Shown here one piece after another: positions 33,841 to 37,391 of a stretch of DNA of 37,391 nucleotides; position 1 is the first letter of the stretch, and each line of letters begins with the position of its first letter. The position numbers were made by a program, and so were the translations under genes. The notes under the pieces were generated by a model, which was not told the DNA's origin, did no database searches, and was given only the letters and a program-made list of their open reading frames with translations. Source of the DNA: Klebsiella pneumoniae (GTDB taxonomy: Bacteria > Desulfobacterota > Binatia > UBA12015); NCBI GenBank assembly GCA_945872365.1, contig CAMBZJ010000029.1, forward strand, positions 1 through 37,391, given 5' to 3'.

Positions 33841-36354
33841 TCAGTCGACCGAGCCGTCGGCGCGCAGCGCCTCGACCTCTGCGTCCGTGTAACCAGCGAT
33901 CGTCGTCAGGACCGCCGTCGTGTGCTCTCCGAGCAGGGGACCCGGGGCCCGGACGTCACTGCCGAGATCCTCGGGGTGGAAGGCGAGGCCGTCCACGACG
34001 TGGGCGACACCGTCGGGTCCGAGCGGTGCGCGGGCGAAGCCGCGCCAGGCGAGTTGCGGATCGGTCGCAAGATCCTCGCCATCGGCGACCACCGCCGCCG
34101 GTACCCCGACCCCCTGGAGGCGCTCGACGAGGTCCGCTGCCCGACGCGGCCGCACCCACGCGCCGAGGCGCCGGTCGATCGTTGCCGTCTCGGCGAGGCG
34201 GACCGCGAGGCTGTTCAACGCCGGCGACACCGCCCAGGCCTCGCCATCCTCGGCGAGCACGGTCGCGAGCGCGCGCCACGCCATGTCGTCGAGCACTGCG
34301 ATTGCGATCCAGCGGTCGTCGTCGAGGCGCCCGCCCGACCGCGTCTCCGCGGCACAGTGGAACAGGCCGTGCGGCGCGGCCCGGCCCTCCTGGGAGGCGT
34401 TGCCGGGCGACTCGACCGGTGCGCCGCGCAGCGCCTCGATCACCTGCGGCCCGAGCAGGGATACGAGGGTCTCGTACTGTCCCAGGTCGACCATCTGCCC
34501 GCGCCCGGTGCGGCGGCGGTGCTCGAGCGCGACGAGCGTCGCGAAGGCTGCCATCATCCCGCCCGCCATGTCGGACCAGGAGTACCCCCAGCCGGCGGGC
34601 CGACCTCCGGCGTGGCGCATCAAGTAGGGGAAGCCGACCAGCGCCTGCAGGGTCGGCCCGTAGCTCACGTTGTCGCGCCACGGACCGGTTCGCCCGAAGC
34701 CCGACATTCCGACCGAGATCACGCCGGGATGGTTCTCGCGCAGGCTCGCATGGTCGAGGCCGAGGTTGCCCATGACGCGCGCGGAGAAGTTGTCGATCAC
34801 GACGTCGCTGCACGCCGCGAGACGGCGCGCGGCCTCGAGGCCGCCGGGCTTCGCGAGATCGAGGACGATACTCTCCTTGCCGCGGTTCAGGTTGCCGGAG
34901 AGCCCGCCGCGACGGTCGCCGAAGTTCGCGGCGTTGCGGCGCTCGATCTTGATGACGCGCGCGCCGTGGTCGGCGAGGATGCGCGTCGCTACCGGGCCGG
35001 CAACCACCCAGGTGAAGTCGAGTACGGTGACGCCTTCGAGGGGGCGCGGCACGACGGCGCCCCCGGTCGGGTGCACCGCCGCCGCGGCGGATGCAGGCGG
35101 CGTGCCCGGGGCGGGGGCCGGGACCGGGGCCGCGGCGCGGCCACCCGCCCCCGACGCCCATGCGGTCGGTGCGACCGGGCCGGACCAGGCCGGGTCGAGG
35201 CGCACCTCGTCGTCGTGCTCGCCGACACGCGGCGGTCGACGCCCGGTCCGCCATGCCCCCTCAGAGAGGTGGAAGGGCGGGCCCGGACGGCGCAGATCGC
35301 CCGCGTTCGCGCCCGCTCCGGCGACGATGTCGAGGCCGCGCTCGGCGAGTTGCGGATCGTCCGCGAGTTCCCCCGGGCGGCGCACGCGCGCGAACGGCAG
35401 GCGCATCGCCTGGGCGGTGACCGCGGTCTCCTCCGCGCCTCGACTCGACGCCCAGCGGTCGAGCACGTCGAAGATCGCCTCGCAGTCGCCCTTGCGCTCG
35501 TCCACTTCCTCGAAGCGCGGCTCGCGCAGAAGGCCTGGCTCGATCTCGCTCGACACCCACTCGACGAGCGTCGTCCAGTCGCCGAGGATGCATTGCAGGA
35601 GATCGCCGTCGCGGGTGCCCGCGATGCGGAAACTGCGGCTCCAGTGCAGGGTGCCGCGCCGTGTCTCGACCGCGCCGTTCTGCCGGTAGAAGCCGCCGAC
35701 GTGCTCGACCGCGGCCGCGGTCGCCGCGTGTGCGGAGACGTCGACGGTTCCACCGGTGTCGGTGCGTGCCCGGCGCAGCAGCGCGAGCAGCGCAGCGATC
35801 GCCGCGAACAGGCCCGTCGCGTGATGCGACTGGAGGCCGAAGGGCGCGATCGGTGGACCCCCGGGGAAGCCGTTCACGAAGACCATACCCGCCGCGGCGG
35901 CGCAGACCAGGTCCGAACCCACCCAGCGCGCTCGGGGCCCGCGCAGCCCGAAGGGGGTGATCGCGATCCGCACCAGCGCGGGCCGCTCGCGTTGCAGGTC
36001 CGCTGCGTCGATGCCGAGCTGGCCGAACCAGTCGGGCGGCCGAGCGTCGAAGATCACGTCGGCGTGGCGCGCAAGTTCGCGCAGCCGACCGGGCGATGCC
36101 GGGTCGCCGGGATCGACGACGATGCCGCGCTTGCCCGCGTCGTAGAGCCAGTCGGCGGCACTGCGGGCGGGGTCGGGGCGGCCGTCGAGGAACGGGCCGA
36201 GCCTGCGGATCGCGGCCCCGCCGGGCGGCTCGACGCGGACCACGTCGGCGCCGAGATCGCCGAGCAGGCGCGTGCCGAGGGCGCCACGCAGGTCGGTCAG
36301 GTCGAGCACGCGCAAGCCCGCGAGCGGGCCGCCGGCGTCGCGTGGCGCGCTCAT
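33841..36354 (-). CDS. Tandem CaiB/BaiF family III CoA-transferase
   Basis: An 837-residue protein made of two full CaiB/BaiF domains, about 10-390 and 450-837, joined by an Ala/Pro/Gly-rich linker (APVPAPAPGTPPASAAAAVH). Both copies show the opening LDLTD/LDFTWVVAGP, a GAxV(I)R/KxE segment, and the mid-domain GPxxR(W)...SDL/SYGPTLQ pattern. At the catalytic-acid region, copy 2 has QMVDLGQYETLVSLLG, with an acidic residue, while copy 1 has TVDVSAHAATAAAVEH, with none. One active and one structural half is therefore likely. The family moves CoA between carboxylic acids, often in carnitine, bile-acid or aromatic catabolism; the substrate here is unknown. The ATG overlaps the VWA stop (ATGA). 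Confidence 0.88.
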   Translation of the reverse strand: MSAPRDAGGPLAGLRVLDLTDLRGALGTRLLGDLGADVVRVEPPGGAAIRRLGPFLDGRPDPARSAADWLYDAGKRGIVVDPGDPASPGRLRELARHADVIFDARPPDWFGQLGIDAADLQRERPALVRIAITPFGLRGPRARWVGSDLVCAAAAGMVFVNGFPGGPPIAPFGLQSHHATGLFAAIAALLALLRRARTDTGGTVDVSAHAATAAAVEHVGGFYRQNGAVETRRGTLHWSRSFRIAGTRDGDLLQCILGDWTTLVEWVSSEIEPGLLREPRFEEVDERKGDCEAIFDVLDRWASSRGAEETAVTAQAMRLPFARVRRPGELADDPQLAERGLDIVAGAGANAGDLRRPGPPFHLSEGAWRTGRRPPRVGEHDDEVRLDPAWSGPVAPTAWASGAGGRAAAPVPAPAPGTPPASAAAAVHPTGGAVVPRPLEGVTVLDFTWVVAGPVATRILADHGARVIKIERRNAANFGDRRGGLSGNLNRGKESIVLDLAKPGGLEAARRLAACSDVVIDNFSARVMGNLGLDHASLRENHPGVISVGMSGFGRTGPWRDNVSYGPTLQALVGFPYLMRHAGGRPAGWGYSWSDMAGGMMAAFATLVALEHRRRTGRGQMVDLGQYETLVSLLGPQVIEALRGAPVESPGNASQEGRAAPHGLFHCAAETRSGGRLDDDRWIAIAVLDDMAWRALATVLAEDGEAWAVSPALNSLAVRLAETATIDRRLGAWVRPRRAADLVERLQGVGVPAAVVADGEDLATDPQLAWRGFARAPLGPDGVAHVVDGLAFHPEDLGSDVRAPGPLLGEHTTAVLTTIAGYTDAEVEALRADGSVD

Positions 36355-37391
36355 GCCGCGCGCCCCCGCCGCTCGGCGAAGAGCGGCCCCGCATCCGCCG
36401 CCAGGTCGCTCACTCGCGAGATCCGATCGGCGATCGCGGGCAGGGTTTCGTCGCGGCCCCCGGCGACATCGATCAGGATCGCGTAGAGCGCGAACGAGCG
36501 CTTGCGCTTCTCGGCGGCGAAGCGCGTGCGGAACTCCGGGCTGGTCTCGCACTCTCCGTCGGTGACCAGCACGAGGTCTCCGCGACGCATCTCGCGCGTC
36601 GCGAGGATCTCCATCGCGGCCTCGAGCGGAGGCTCCCAGTCCGTGCCCCCGCCGGGGAAGTGCTCGGCGAGATCCAGCGTGCGGTCGAGCGAGATCTCCC
36701 AGGAGGAGCCGGGGTTCAGGTCGAAGCGACGCAGGCCGTCCTCGCCCGAGGAGAAGCACAGGACATGGCAGCGGCGGCGCCGGCGGCGCGCGAGTTCGAT
36801 GAAGGTGAGCGCAACCGCCTTCGACCAGGTCTCCTTCTCGCCGGCCATCGACGAACTCACGTCGAGGCAGATGACGAGCGGCCCGCGGCCGCGCGAGTCG
36901 ACGCCGCGAAGCGCATGGGCCGCGAGACCACCGTCGAGCAGGCGACGCCGGAAGTCGAGGCGCAGGAGCGGGTGCCCTAGCGCGAGCAGTTCGTGCGGGA
37001 GCAGGCGCGCGATGTCGTCGAGCCCCGTCGCGGGACGGACGTCGTGGAGCTCCTCGTCGGCGCGCTCGAACACCTTGCGACGCACGGCGAGCGCGCTCTC
37101 CCGCATGCGGCCGAAGACCTCGGCGAGACGGCGCAGCTTGCGGTTGTCGGCAAGCCGGCGACCGAGGTCGATCGCCTGCCCGGGGTCGCGCCCTCCACCG
37201 GCGCCGAGGCCGCGGCCCCAGGCTGCGAGCGCCTCGGGAAGATCGGCGACGCGGGTCGCCGCCTGCGCTGCGGCCGCGCGCACGTTGCGGTCGAGGTGCC
37301 CGGCGACGCGATCGAGCGAGGCCTCGACCCGTCGGCGCTTCTGCTCGCGCTCGGCGGCGGCCCCGCGCGCCGCCAGTCGCGCCGAACGGGC
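36351..37391 (-). CDS. ViaA/CoxE-like VWA-domain protein (5' end cut by window)
   Basis: The frame is open to the right edge of the window, giving 346 visible residues without the N-terminus; the first 36 visible codons are coding-like. A helical, Arg-rich N-terminal part (RKLRRLAEVFGRMRESAL) resembles ViaA, and the C-terminal VWA domain has the MIDAS motif ICLDVSSSMAG, a threonine segment GGGTDWEPPL and VTDGE. ViaA-type proteins normally work with a MoxR AAA+ ATPase (RavA in E. coli), which should lie upstream if present. The stop overlaps the CoA-transferase start (ATGA), so the two are coupled. Confidence 0.85.
   Translation of the reverse strand, partial: ARSARLAARGAAAEREQKRRRVEASLDRVAGHLDRNVRAAAAQAATRVADLPEALAAWGRGLGAGGGRDPGQAIDLGRRLADNRKLRRLAEVFGRMRESALAVRRKVFERADEELHDVRPATGLDDIARLLPHELLALGHPLLRLDFRRRLLDGGLAAHALRGVDSRGRGPLVICLDVSSSMAGEKETWSKAVALTFIELARRRRRRCHVLCFSSGEDGLRRFDLNPGSSWEISLDRTLDLAEHFPGGGTDWEPPLEAAMEILATREMRRGDLVLVTDGECETSPEFRTRFAAEKRKRSFALYAILIDVAGGRDETLPAIADRISRVSDLAADAGPLFAERRGRAA

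Noticed and set aside
33739-36486. 915-residue plus-strand frame opposite the CoA-transferase
   Set aside because: No recognisable motif and Arg/Pro/His-rich shadow composition; the opposite strand encodes two clear CaiB domains.

Overview
This is a compact, very high-GC (about 70% by eye) bacterial chromosomal segment with short intergenic gaps and many start/stop overlaps. It contains no phage, transposon, CRISPR, rRNA or tRNA signal. The mix of genes (SelA/SelB, long Lhr helicase, wax-synthase-type acyltransferase, CaiB/BaiF CoA-transferase, VKOR-DsbA, pectinacetylesterase family, many lipoproteins) suggests a high-GC Gram-negative of the Myxococcota / Desulfobacterota / Binatota kind. That is inference from gene content only; the window has no phylogenetic marker that decides it.

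Layout. (1) 189-9374, plus strand: a secreted, apparently circularly permuted D-amino-acid-oxidase-like flavoprotein, the helicase Lhr, then selA-selB for selenocysteine. (2) 9392-12175: a minus-strand parvulin lipoprotein, then a plus-strand pair made of a degenerate NtrC/Fis-type regulator and a small coiled-coil protein. (3) 12264-20070: an envelope locus. VKOR-DsbA and a VanZ-like protein read left. Three tightly overlapping genes read right: a 1165-residue bimodular GT-C/PMT glycosyltransferase with an N-terminal jelly-roll-like module, a second protein with the same module and one membrane segment fused in frame to ArsC, and a wax-synthase-like protein without its catalytic histidines. 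(4) 20079-24039, minus: a FecR/DUF6600-type secreted protein followed by a repeat-containing lipoprotein. (5) 24230-26259, plus: a pectinacetylesterase-family lipoprotein and a lipoprotein beta-carbonic anhydrase. (6) 26342-32359, minus: a likely five-gene unit made of a sigma factor, an anti-sigma factor fused to an AsmA-like region, an M20 peptidase, a class V aminotransferase and MltA. (7) 32634-37391, minus: purM, a tandem CaiB/BaiF CoA-transferase and a ViaA-like VWA protein cut by the window edge.

Most interesting points: the permuted oxidase at the left end; the paired-module locus 13965-20070, which may be an undescribed surface glycosylation or thiol-redox system; and the zinc-finger anti-sigma/AsmA fusion next to its sigma factor. 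The Sec incorporation genes appear without selC, selD or a recognisable selenoprotein in the window. No gap between genes exceeds 300 bases; the largest (32360-32633) holds a likely promoter and one doubtful small membrane ORF. Bases 1-188 show no feature that I can assign.
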